The position numbers and the translations under genes were made by a program. A stretch of 8,069 bases of DNA from Actinomycetota bacterium (GTDB taxonomy: Bacteria > Actinomycetota > Acidimicrobiia > Acidimicrobiales > RAAP-2), in the NCBI GenBank assembly GCA_009701115.1, contig WLKR01000044.1, positions 1 to 8,069 of the forward strand. Direction: 5' to 3'. This document shows, piece after piece, positions 1 to 6,635 of the stretch; position 1 is the first letter of the stretch, and every line of letters starts with the position of its first letter. A model generated the notes under the pieces. That model saw nothing but the letters and a program-made list of their open reading frames with translations, did no database searches and had not been told where the DNA came from.

Positions 1-751
1 ATGCAATGCCTACGGGACAGATGTTTCCATATTTACCGACCGAGTACAGGTTGAGAATCTGGGCCGTACTTGGATCGATTTGTGCAATTCCGCAATTGAT
101 GTCGTCGGTGGCCCAAATGGAGGTTCCATCGAAGGATGCATCTGTCGCGTAAACGCTTACGGATGTGATCAGCGCCCCAGTCGCCGAGTCATATTTTTGC
201 AGCGAGTATCCCGTGGGGACCCAGATTGCCCCCGCAGCGAGGATGGCCGCCTCGAGCTGCGAACCGCTACCGTAATAGCCAGCAATCTTCACGACTGCAT
301 TGAACGGGAATGCAGGCAATGTGGGATTGGCTGTCACCGCGGTGGTGGAGGCGTCGGTACCCGTTGCCGTTACCACTGGATAGACATAGATGCCCAGGTC
401 ATCGGCAGTCAAGAGATAGGTCGAACTAGAGGCACTATTGATCTTTGAACAACTTACGTCGGTATTTGCGTTTGTCACTGTTGACGAAGTGCAGCGGTAC
501 CACTCATAGCCGTAGGTTCCAGTCGCACTTGACCATGTTCCCGTTGTAACACTCACGGTGTCACCAGTTAGGTACTTACTCGGCGTCGTACTGTCTGTCA
601 TTAAAGGTGCAGCAGTGTTGACCGCCGGCCCGGTAGAAGGCACGGCGAAAGCCTCCTGCCCTGAAGCGAAAACTGAACCTATTGCCACGAGCATGGCAAT
701 CAGAGCTACGACGAGATTCGACTTAGAGAACTTGAACAAACGTGCAGACAT
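1..751 (-). CDS. Secreted Ig-like/beta-propeller protein, N-terminal part (runs off left edge)
   Basis: The reverse strand is open from an ATG at 751 to the window edge, giving 250 residues without a stop; the C-terminus lies outside. Residues 1-36 form a signal peptide: basic n-region (R4, K7, K10), hydrophobic core of about residues 13-29, and an AFA cleavage motif at 34-36. Residues 50-140 resemble the Ig-like repeat common in actinobacterial surface proteins: a GTW motif (71-73), YEWYRC (82-87), a second Cys at 101, then STYLLTADDLG (110-120) and a VTATG strand. Cys87 and Cys101 could form a disulfide. From about 165 onward, repeated units (IWVPTGYSLQKYDSATG, then SIWATDDINCGIAQIDPSTA) look like blades of an NHL/YVTN-type beta-propeller. 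AAGGA at 760-764 sits 8 nt before the ATG and supports this start. The gene follows the large Fn3 gene on the same strand, but beyond a terminator. It is probably exported to the cell surface or medium; ligand and function are unknown. Confidence 0.85.
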   Translation of the reverse strand, partial: MSARLFKFSKSNLVVALIAMLVAIGSVFASGQEAFAVPSTGPAVNTAAPLMTDSTTPSKYLTGDTVSVTTGTWSSATGTYGYEWYRCTSSTVTNANTDVSCSKINSASSSTYLLTADDLGIYVYPVVTATGTDASTTAVTANPTLPAFPFNAVVKIAGYYGSGSQLEAAILAAGAIWVPTGYSLQKYDSATGALITSVSVYATDASFDGTSIWATDDINCGIAQIDPSTAQILNLYSVGKYGNICPVGIA

Positions 752-759
752 AACAAATA

Positions 760-764
760 TCCTT
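760..764 (-). promoter_or_regulatory. Ribosome binding site of the left-edge secreted protein gene
   Basis: On the minus strand AAGGA lies 8 nt upstream of the ATG at 751. This spacing supports that start and is consistent with the signal peptide beginning exactly there. Confidence 0.6.
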
Positions 765-860
765 AAACTCATGCTTTGTACCTAAAGTACATGATTACGG
801 ACTTGAAGCACAACTATGCGGCATTGAAAATGACTGCGCATCCGATTAAAACGCGATCGG

Positions 861-895
861 AAAATTGTCCGTTCGCCGGCAAAGTCCGCAATTTT
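861..895. repeat. Inverted repeat in the gap upstream of the left-edge gene
   Basis: The arms AAAATTG (861-867) and CAATTTT (889-895) are perfectly complementary over 7 bp and flank 21 nt containing a GCCGGC palindrome. It lies between the terminator of the large gene and the start of the next gene, where a promoter is expected, so it could be a regulator site. I could not identify convincing -35 and -10 boxes. A 7-bp AT-rich repeat can also arise by chance. Confidence 0.25.
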
Positions 896-900
896 GCTCA

Positions 901-944
901 AGAAAACAAAGACCCCGCCCCGCACCACAGTGCGAGACGGGGCC
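901..944 (-). terminator. Rho-independent terminator after the giant Fn3 gene
   Basis: The arms at 930-944 and 911-925 form a 15-bp GC-rich stem around a 4-nt loop (926-929). On the minus-strand RNA all 15 positions pair, three of them as G-U wobbles, and the stem is followed by UUUGUUUUCU (910-901). On the plus-strand RNA those three positions would be A-C mismatches and no U-tract follows, so the element works in the minus direction only. It begins 13 nt after the stop codon at 958-960 and should separate the large gene from the secreted protein gene downstream. Confidence 0.9.
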
Positions 945-957
945 GATGCCTAAGGGC

Positions 958-3900
958 TTAGCGACCCTGGATAACCGCCACGCGGTTAAGCACGGTGCCG
1001 CCGAACTTGGTGGTGCAGCCTCCGTTAACCACCTTGATGGTGATCGAGCGACCACCGAAGCGGTTGAGCTCGTGACGTAGGTAGGCGGCTACGTTCACGG
1101 CGCGGTCGTGACTCAGTGTCTTAAGCGCGGTGAAGTTGGCAAAGCCCGTCACGGTCACGGTCTTGTTGTTGCCCGCCACAATGGCTCGAGCGGCGGCGCC
1201 AATGGCCTTGCGCATGCCGTCGCTGATCTCACGCTGGGCGTAGGACCAACCACGGATGTAGGCATTGATCTTCTGGTAGCCCGAAGGGATCAACAGTGAC
1301 TTCGGCGCCGACTGGGCCGAGTTGCCGTGCGTCGTGTTCATCTGGGCCTTGAAGGAGTACGTCGACCCCTTCGTCAGTCCCGTGATGGTGCACGAGGTGG
1401 CCGTCGTGGTGCAACTCCCGACCACGTTGCCGTTGACGTCGTAGGCCGTCACGGTGTAACCAGTCACCGAACCACCACCAGTGTTGCTGGGGTGGGTGAA
1501 GGTCACGAGTGCACCAGTGCCCGAAGGTGAGGTCACCACGGTGGTCACCGTCGGCACCGCGGGGGTGCCGTAGGGGGTGGCACTGACATCGACCGAGGTG
1601 CTGAAACCTTGGGCATTCTTGGCCACGATGGTGAAGGTGTACTCCGTGCCATTGGTGAGGCCGGTGAATTCACAGCTCAGTGTCGCGTCGGGATTAGCCA
1701 CGAGATCAATGACACACGTGGGGAATCCGGGAACAGATACTTCGTAGCTCGTTGGAACGTCTCCAGTATTTGGAGCAGTCCAGGTCACGGTGACGTGTCC
1801 ATCGCCGGGAGCGGTAGCGCCATCGAGAACCGGTCCTGGCTCCGTGGGGTCTACGCCCGTGGGCTGCACGGGTGTTGAGGCGTCCGAAGGAGTCGAGTCG
1901 CCGGCCACGTTCGTTGCCACTACGGCAAAGGTGTACGCCTGACCTAGGGCTAAGCCTTCGACCACACAGGTCGTTGTGGGTGCGATTGCGGTGCACGATC
2001 CGACCACGTTGCCGTTGGGGTCGTAGGCCGTGACGGTGTAGCCCGACACGGGTGAACCACCATCGTTGGCAGGAGCCGTCCATGAAACCTGGGCTGCGTG
2101 ATCATCACCAGTGGCGGTGACGTTGGTCGGTGCGTCCGGTGCATAGACAACACCAGTCGGTGTCACGGGGTTCGACAACGGTGACATTGCCGTTGAGGTG
2201 AAACCACCCGATTGACCCTGGAAGTTCGCCACTACGCCGAACTTGTAGGTAACACCCTCGGTCAAACCATTCACGTCACAAGAGGTGGCTGGTGCGAAAG
2301 CGGTGCACGTGAGATTCGGCGAAATGATGTTGCCGTTTTCGTCGTAGGCGTAGAAGGTGTACGAGGTAACCGTCGTACCGTTGTCATTAGTCGGCGAATA
2401 GGTAACCGTCGCCGACTCGGTGCCATTAGCAACAGCCGTTGGTGCCTCTGGCACGTCCGGCGCGACAAACGGTACTTCACTCACCGTGGTCGCCACCTTG
2501 GTAGTTCCAGCGACGCCGTTAGTGGTGTAGTTCACCACCACTTCGATGTCATAGGAAGTGCCATTGGTAAGACCTGTGAGTTCGCACGACGTCGAAGCCG
2601 CCGTAAGCCCAGTACAGCCGGTTCCGCCGCCAGGTGAGACGTTGACGGTGTAGCCAGTGATGATCGAGCCATTACCTGGAGGCGTGGGCCAGTTCACCGT
2701 GATCTTGCCGTCGGCAGGGTTGGTCGTTACGACGGGCTTGTCAGGGACTTGATACGGCACGGTGTAGCTCGAAGTCGTGCAAGCCGGCGACACGGCGTAG
2801 GCGTTTGCGGTGCAGGCCTTCAACGTGTAGGTCTTACCTGGGGTCAGACCGTTAACGGTGCAGGAAGGACTGTTAATTGTCGCTCCAACACACGTCGCGC
2901 CGGGTACTTCGATACCAGTCACTGGGTCAATAATCAATACCGACTGCGTTCCCGTCGAATTTGGCGTGTAGGTAACCGTCGTCACGCTGCCCGTGGTGGA
3001 CCCTCTGACGGGCGCGGGCGCCACCGGCGTTCCCACAATGAGGAATGGAGCCGTTGCTGCTGCACTCGTTCCAACCTCATTCGTAGCCGTGATGCCAACT
3101 GAATACGACTTGGTGTTCGCTAATCCATCGGCAGCGGTGAAGTTGCACGTCAGGTCAGTTGTCAGTGTGATGGGTGACGGCGGTGTGACGGTCTTTGTTG
3201 CCAAGACTGCCCCCGTCGATGAATACAACGTGCATGCGTAGGAAGTGATCGATGAGTCCACTGCACCGGGACTCACAATCGAGGGACGGAATGTCGCGGT
3301 CGCCGTTGGGCTCGCCAGCGTCCCACCCAGTTGCAAGTTCGTCAATGTCGGGGCCGCTGGACCACCTGAAAAGAAAGAACCAATCTTGGAGAGAGGGCCA
3401 TTTTTTATCGAACCGTCAGGCGAAGTGTTCGTTGCCGTTACGTCAAACGAATACGCCGTTCCGGGCACTATTGGGTGAGGGTCGGAACCAGTTCCCATGG
3501 TGCATGACGGAGTGGCCGGAGGACCATCAGTTGAGGTGCAGACGTGAAGGTACATGTCACCGGAGTATGCGATCCGCACAAGAGTTTCATTGGTCGCCGT
3601 CTTCGCATTGTCAAGTCCGAAGACGTGATTGAACGACGTGAAAATAATTTGACCGAAGTTCCAACTTGGAGTGCCGGTGAATGCTGGCGAACGATACGGC
3701 GTATATGAAAATAGGTTCGACATCGGCACAAGCGAGAAGCCATTCGACGACTCGGTATACATCGAACCAGGCGAGGTGCTGCCAATCGCGTAGGACGTCA
3801 AGTAGGCCGTGCCATCAGCTCGGAAGTCAATGGGGAACTGACCGAGGTACGCCGAATACGGAGTGCGCATGGTGTCGAATTTCACCCGCGTTGGAGCACC

Positions 3901-6492
3901 CCAGGTTTCGGTATTGGAGTCATAGGTCATTCGATACATGCTGGTGCTCACATATGCACTCGTGTACCCACCACCAAGTCCTGGGGCCGGATCTGTGAAG
4001 TAGATGTTCTTGTTCACGGGATTGATGGCAAATCCGTTAATTGGATAGACGATTTGGGTTGGTGTGGGCGGCTGCAAAGTCGTACTACAGAATGCCTGCG
4101 CTGCGTTACGGCATCCAAAACTGATAACTGGCGTCGAACTCCGGGTTACCGTTCCACCTGAGACCGTGATCTTGTACCACTTCGAGGTCGTTCGGTTAAG
4201 CGTGCTTGGGAGCCCCACGAGAGCCAGAAAGGCTGAACCATCAGAGTTCAATTGTCGAACGTCTTCCAAGACCACGTTCGATCCCGCCCACTCCGTTGAA
4301 GTGCTACTTCCGAGAACGATTGCGTTTGCGAAGTCTGGTCCACCGGGATACACCTTGAACGGCATGTTCAAGGTGTATCCGTTGTAGGGAACGCTGACAG
4401 CGACGGTGCCGCCGTAGTTGGAGACGAGTCGGGCATCGCTATCGGCGATTTTTGGCACCCAGTAGAAGGCATCCCCGGCGTACGAGGCGGCGACTCTAAC
4501 GATGTAGCCATTCGTCGTTGGATTGAACGCCGATACGTGGGCACCCGAGCGATAATCCAAACCAAGTCCTACGTAGCCAAGACAGGCGAAGTTGCCACTA
4601 CCGTCGCGTCCGTAGTAACTCAACTTTGAAGCCGTAGAACTGGAGTTGGAACCAGATGAATGGTAGAACGAAGCGACCATCTCAGTTGTTGTCGACTGCA
4701 GTGGGAATAGCCGGACGCTGGGGGTACGGTCAGCGGATGGCACTACACCAGCGCAGTCATTGGCGACCGTTGACAACTTGGGATACATGTACGCGGTGTA
4801 CTTCGTTACCGTTGCTCCTGCTGGACCACCAAATGTTGCCGGTCGATCCCATGAAATTGTTGTGGTGGATGAGCTGGGGCTGGTCGCCACGGGGTTAAGG
4901 GGCTCAGAGGGCGCAAGGGGCCAATTTGTCTGTCCGCTTCCCTGCGCAACGACTAGCGAACGGCCACCAGCATTTTCGGCCTGGACGACGACGCTGTGGG
5001 TCGTCCATTCGGCCATTCCAGTCAGAACACAGCTCGTTGAAGTTGTTAGGCAAGTCACTTGCCGAGGAGTTGAATCAAGATGGAAGAGGCCAGCTGAGCC
5101 TTCCCAGCCGACGCCGCCGCCCGAAACGGTCACTCGGTACCGCACAACTGGAGCGGTTGAAAGCGCGGGATTAGGTGCCCCGGAGAAGAAATCGGACTGA
5201 TTTGCCGACCAGGAAACACGAAGCGCGCCCTTGAGCGAGGGGTCGGTGGTTGAAGCGGGTTCCGCAAGAATATTCGTCACAGGCGCTGGATTGGCGACAA
5301 GGCTTCCGGAAGTGCCATCAGTGGTCATTACCGCGGACGCACCGGTCTGCCAGGGCTGATTACTGCCGAGTAGAGCGGCGATTCCGCCGCCCATGCCAGC
5401 CAAGTTCTTATTTGCACCGTATACCTCAAACAGCGGGAATATATTATTGGCGACATCCCACCCGTAGGGCACATTGCTTTGATCAAGTGTGTTCCATGCG
5501 GAACCCATACCCGAGGTGTAGTACGGCTCAACGTAGGCCACGTACGATTCGTCACGAGCGAAGTGACATCCCTTAAGGACGACGGACGTTTTGTCGAAAC
5601 CACCGACGTACCACGAAGTTCCAATGGCGCCCATTTTGATACTGGGATTGTCAGTGCTGTTGCGCGATGTGTTGTTGGAAACACAGCCGTCGTACAACGT
5701 ACCGCCACTCGAAATCGTCAGCTGATTATCTGTGGTGCCCATCGGGTTCGTTCCAAGTGACGCATTGTCTTTGTACAAGAACGGCTTCGTGCGCGTTGGG
5801 AGAACAGAGACGATGTATCCGTCAGGCGTGATTGCCGTATTGCCGTACAGTCCCTGGTTGGCCTCGATTAAACCTGTGTCTGGCTTTGTCCAGGAGACGG
5901 TAACAGTCGACCCAGATGGTGATGTGCTCGGGACGCCATACATCGCACTTTCACACAAGTCGGGACACATAGACGACGTTGATGCTTCCGGGACTGTCTG
6001 AATTGAGAGAGCTACGTTGGTTGGCCCACCAAAGCTGCTCCCAGGGGTGAACGTGACTGGTGACGAGGTAACGCTGTTTTGCGTAAAGGTCAAGGTATAA
6101 CTCTGGTTATTGGCCAAACCGCTGAACCACAGGACCGGTGAGGCCACCGTGGCGTAGTAGTTCGTTCCTGTCAGCACCCATTGGTTCGATCCGTTCTTAG
6201 TGAATGTGGAGTAAACACCGAGCGCACCACCGGTGCACTCACTCGAGCTGACATGCGCTCCATTACAAACAAGGGTGAACGTGGTCGTTCCGCTCGCCGC
6301 CAGGCCGGTGATGGTGATGCGCGCTGCGTGGTCGTAGCGCGTGTCGGCCGAGAGGCTGAAGGCCACGTGGGGCTTCACGGCCGCACTGCTCACGGCCTGA
6401 CCCACGATCATCGTGGCGCAAAGGCTCATGACCGCAACGGCGGCGAGACCGGCGGATTGAAATTTCTTAAATGTACGAAGCGCAACAGTCAT
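958..6492 (-). CDS. Giant secreted multi-Fn3 protein with propeller-like region and OmpA-like C-terminus
   Basis: This 1844-residue protein starts with a signal peptide (R6, K9, K10, hydrophobic core about 14-34, cleavage near SSA at 35-37). Residues 40-152 are a beta-rich domain. Residues 153-330 are an Fn3-like unit with a long internal loop, and 403-527 another Fn3 unit. An Fn3 unit starting near 528 appears interrupted by about 400 residues of propeller-like sequence and resumes near 980. From about 1043 to 1737 there are seven Fn3-type repeats of roughly 90-110 residues (starts near 1043, 1153, 1248, 1343, 1451, 1552, 1645), most with a Cys pair followed by a GLxxGxxYxF motif. Residues 1739-1844 are OmpA-like. 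There is no LPXTG motif and no C-terminal membrane helix. AAAGG lies 8 nt before the ATG and supports the start. The gene is divergent from a TetR-family gene across an inverted repeat and ends at an intrinsic terminator, so it is probably monocistronic. The likely role is a cell-envelope or adhesin-like surface protein; this is inferred from architecture and the ligand is unknown. Confidence 0.93.
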   Translation of the reverse strand: MTVALRTFKKFQSAGLAAVAVMSLCATMIVGQAVSSAAVKPHVAFSLSADTRYDHAARITITGLAASGTTTFTLVCNGAHVSSSECTGGALGVYSTFTKNGSNQWVLTGTNYYATVASPVLWFSGLANNQSYTLTFTQNSVTSSPVTFTPGSSFGGPTNVALSIQTVPEASTSSMCPDLCESAMYGVPSTSPSGSTVTVSWTKPDTGLIEANQGLYGNTAITPDGYIVSVLPTRTKPFLYKDNASLGTNPMGTTDNQLTISSGGTLYDGCVSNNTSRNSTDNPSIKMGAIGTSWYVGGFDKTSVVLKGCHFARDESYVAYVEPYYTSGMGSAWNTLDQSNVPYGWDVANNIFPLFEVYGANKNLAGMGGGIAALLGSNQPWQTGASAVMTTDGTSGSLVANPAPVTNILAEPASTTDPSLKGALRVSWSANQSDFFSGAPNPALSTAPVVRYRVTVSGGGVGWEGSAGLFHLDSTPRQVTCLTTSTSCVLTGMAEWTTHSVVVQAENAGGRSLVVAQGSGQTNWPLAPSEPLNPVATSPSSSTTTISWDRPATFGGPAGATVTKYTAYMYPKLSTVANDCAGVVPSADRTPSVRLFPLQSTTTEMVASFYHSSGSNSSSTASKLSYYGRDGSGNFACLGYVGLGLDYRSGAHVSAFNPTTNGYIVRVAASYAGDAFYWVPKIADSDARLVSNYGGTVAVSVPYNGYTLNMPFKVYPGGPDFANAIVLGSSTSTEWAGSNVVLEDVRQLNSDGSAFLALVGLPSTLNRTTSKWYKITVSGGTVTRSSTPVISFGCRNAAQAFCSTTLQPPTPTQIVYPINGFAINPVNKNIYFTDPAPGLGGGYTSAYVSTSMYRMTYDSNTETWGAPTRVKFDTMRTPYSAYLGQFPIDFRADGTAYLTSYAIGSTSPGSMYTESSNGFSLVPMSNLFSYTPYRSPAFTGTPSWNFGQIIFTSFNHVFGLDNAKTATNETLVRIAYSGDMYLHVCTSTDGPPATPSCTMGTGSDPHPIVPGTAYSFDVTATNTSPDGSIKNGPLSKIGSFFSGGPAAPTLTNLQLGGTLASPTATATFRPSIVSPGAVDSSITSYACTLYSSTGAVLATKTVTPPSPITLTTDLTCNFTAADGLANTKSYSVGITATNEVGTSAAATAPFLIVGTPVAPAPVRGSTTGSVTTVTYTPNSTGTQSVLIIDPVTGIEVPGATCVGATINSPSCTVNGLTPGKTYTLKACTANAYAVSPACTTSSYTVPYQVPDKPVVTTNPADGKITVNWPTPPGNGSIITGYTVNVSPGGGTGCTGLTAASTSCELTGLTNGTSYDIEVVVNYTTNGVAGTTKVATTVSEVPFVAPDVPEAPTAVANGTESATVTYSPTNDNGTTVTSYTFYAYDENGNIISPNLTCTAFAPATSCDVNGLTEGVTYKFGVVANFQGQSGGFTSTAMSPLSNPVTPTGVVYAPDAPTNVTATGDDHAAQVSWTAPANDGGSPVSGYTVTAYDPNGNVVGSCTAIAPTTTCVVEGLALGQAYTFAVVATNVAGDSTPSDASTPVQPTGVDPTEPGPVLDGATAPGDGHVTVTWTAPNTGDVPTSYEVSVPGFPTCVIDLVANPDATLSCEFTGLTNGTEYTFTIVAKNAQGFSTSVDVSATPYGTPAVPTVTTVVTSPSGTGALVTFTHPSNTGGGSVTGYTVTAYDVNGNVVGSCTTTATSCTITGLTKGSTYSFKAQMNTTHGNSAQSAPKSLLIPSGYQKINAYIRGWSYAQREISDGMRKAIGAAARAIVAGNNKTVTVTGFANFTALKTLSHDRAVNVAAYLRHELNRFGGRSITIKVVNGGCTTKFGGTVLNRVAVIQGR
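961..1278 (-). other. Degenerate OmpA-like C-terminal domain of the giant protein
   Basis: Residues 1739-1844 of the large protein follow the OmpA/MotB pattern: an amphipathic helix, a TVTVTG strand (1778-1783), then LSHDRAVNVAAYL (1793-1805), which matches the family LSxxRAxxVxxYL motif, and a final NRVAVI (1836-1841) at the place of the NRRV motif. In the family this domain binds the diaminopimelate of peptidoglycan through an Asp in a GHTD motif and the Arg of the RA motif. Here Arg1797 is present but the GHTD position reads GFAN (1783-1786), so the Asp appears to be Asn. The domain may therefore anchor the protein to the wall more weakly, or bind something else. Confidence 0.7.
1418..1458 (-). 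repeat. Near-identical Fn3 repeat segment, copy A
   Basis: This 41-nt stretch matches 2000-2040 at 38 of 41 positions and encodes YTVTAYDVNGNVVG (residues 1679-1692). The two copies are 582 nt (194 codons) apart, in frame, in alternate Fn3 repeats. The repeat between them does not share the sequence. Confidence 0.8.
2000..2040 (-). repeat. Near-identical Fn3 repeat segment, copy B
   Basis: This is the partner of 1418-1458 and encodes YTVTAYDPNGNVVG (residues 1485-1498). The repeat upstream of it has a more diverged version (FYAYDENGN), which suggests that copies A and B share a more recent duplication or gene conversion. Confidence 0.8.
3568..4770 (-). other. Propeller-like region apparently inserted in an Fn3 domain
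   Basis: Residues of about 575-975 of the large protein contain successive blade-like units: NGYIVRVAASYAGDAFYW, DGSAFLALVGL followed by WYKITVSGG, FAINPVNKNIYFTD followed by SMYRMTYD, then FRADGTAYLTS and FGQIIFTSFNHVFGLD. The pattern of Gly/Asp turn, hydrophobic strand and aromatic end resembles beta-propeller blades, perhaps six or seven. Upstream (528-572) lies what looks like the first half of an Fn3 domain; downstream (about 980-1021) lies what looks like the second half (HVC, a second Cys, VPGTAYSFDVTATN). The blade count and insertion boundaries are inferred by eye. Confidence 0.5.
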
Positions 6493-6520
6493 GTGGTGGA
6501 CCTTTAGTTCGGCTGGTGTC
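6493..6520 (-). promoter_or_regulatory. Leader and ribosome binding site of the giant Fn3 gene
   Basis: AAAGG lies 8 nt before the ATG at 6492 on the minus strand. A -10-like TAATAT on the minus strand (6529-6524) would start transcription near 6517 and give a leader of about 25 nt. The matching -35 region is weak (GCTACA or CTACAT), as expected for a regulated promoter, so the promoter call is tentative while the ribosome binding site is fairly clear. Confidence 0.45.
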
Positions 6521-6561
6521 GTAATATTACTACAAAATCGGCTAATATGTAGCAGTATTAC
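6521..6561. promoter_or_regulatory. Candidate TetR-family operator between divergent genes
   Basis: The left arm GTAATATTACTACA (6521-6534) and right arm TGTAGCAGTATTAC (6548-6561) form an inverted repeat matching at 12 of 14 positions around a 13-nt spacer. The first 10 bases of the left arm, GTAATATTAC, are also a perfect palindrome by themselves. The repeat lies between the start of the large gene (6492) and that of the TetR-family gene (6636), and overlaps a TAATAT -10-like box on each strand (6543-6548 plus, 6524-6529 minus). TetR-family proteins commonly bind such palindromes beside their own gene and repress both directions. Binding by the neighbouring regulator is inferred. Confidence 0.65.
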
Positions 6562-6562
6562 A

Positions 6563-6590
6563 ACGGCATGACGGCATAGGCCACTATGGC
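6563..6590 (+). repeat. Short direct and inverted repeats in the regulator leader
   Basis: ACGGCAT occurs at 6563-6569 and again at 6571-6577. Overlapping the second copy, GGCATAG (6573-6579) and CTATGGC (6584-6590) form an inverted repeat (6 of 7 positions) around 4 nt. If transcription of the regulator starts near 6555, these lie in its leader and could form a small hairpin or a second weak regulator site. Confidence 0.25.
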
Positions 6591-6635
6591 AAAATGTGTC
6601 ACGCGATGCCCGAAAATACAGGTGAGGGGGTGGAG

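Noticed and set aside
901..944. Bidirectional terminator
   Set aside because: On the plus-strand RNA three stem positions are A-C mismatches and no U-tract follows, so only the minus direction is supported.
1282..2760. Repeated DNA as a possible CRISPR array or insertion element
   Set aside because: The repeats are in frame, about 290 nt long, and encode Fn3 modules; there are no short identical repeats with unique spacers and no transposase.
4760..5200. Plus-strand open frame of 146 codons, and other plus-strand frames within 1100-6500
   Set aside because: They are antisense to the giant gene, have arginine- and serine-rich or otherwise unfamiliar products, and lack ribosome binding sites; they are shadows of GC-rich coding sequence.
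6412..6423. Cys25 in the signal region of the giant protein as a possible lipoprotein lipobox
   Set aside because: The residues before the Cys (VMSL) do not fit the [LVI][ASTVI][GAS]C pattern, the Cys is inside the hydrophobic core, and a better signal peptidase I site follows at SSA.
6594..6635. Earlier starts for the TetR-family gene at ATG 6594 or 6606
   Set aside because: Neither has a ribosome binding site, whereas the ATG at 6636 follows a strong purine-rich site and gives a usual length.
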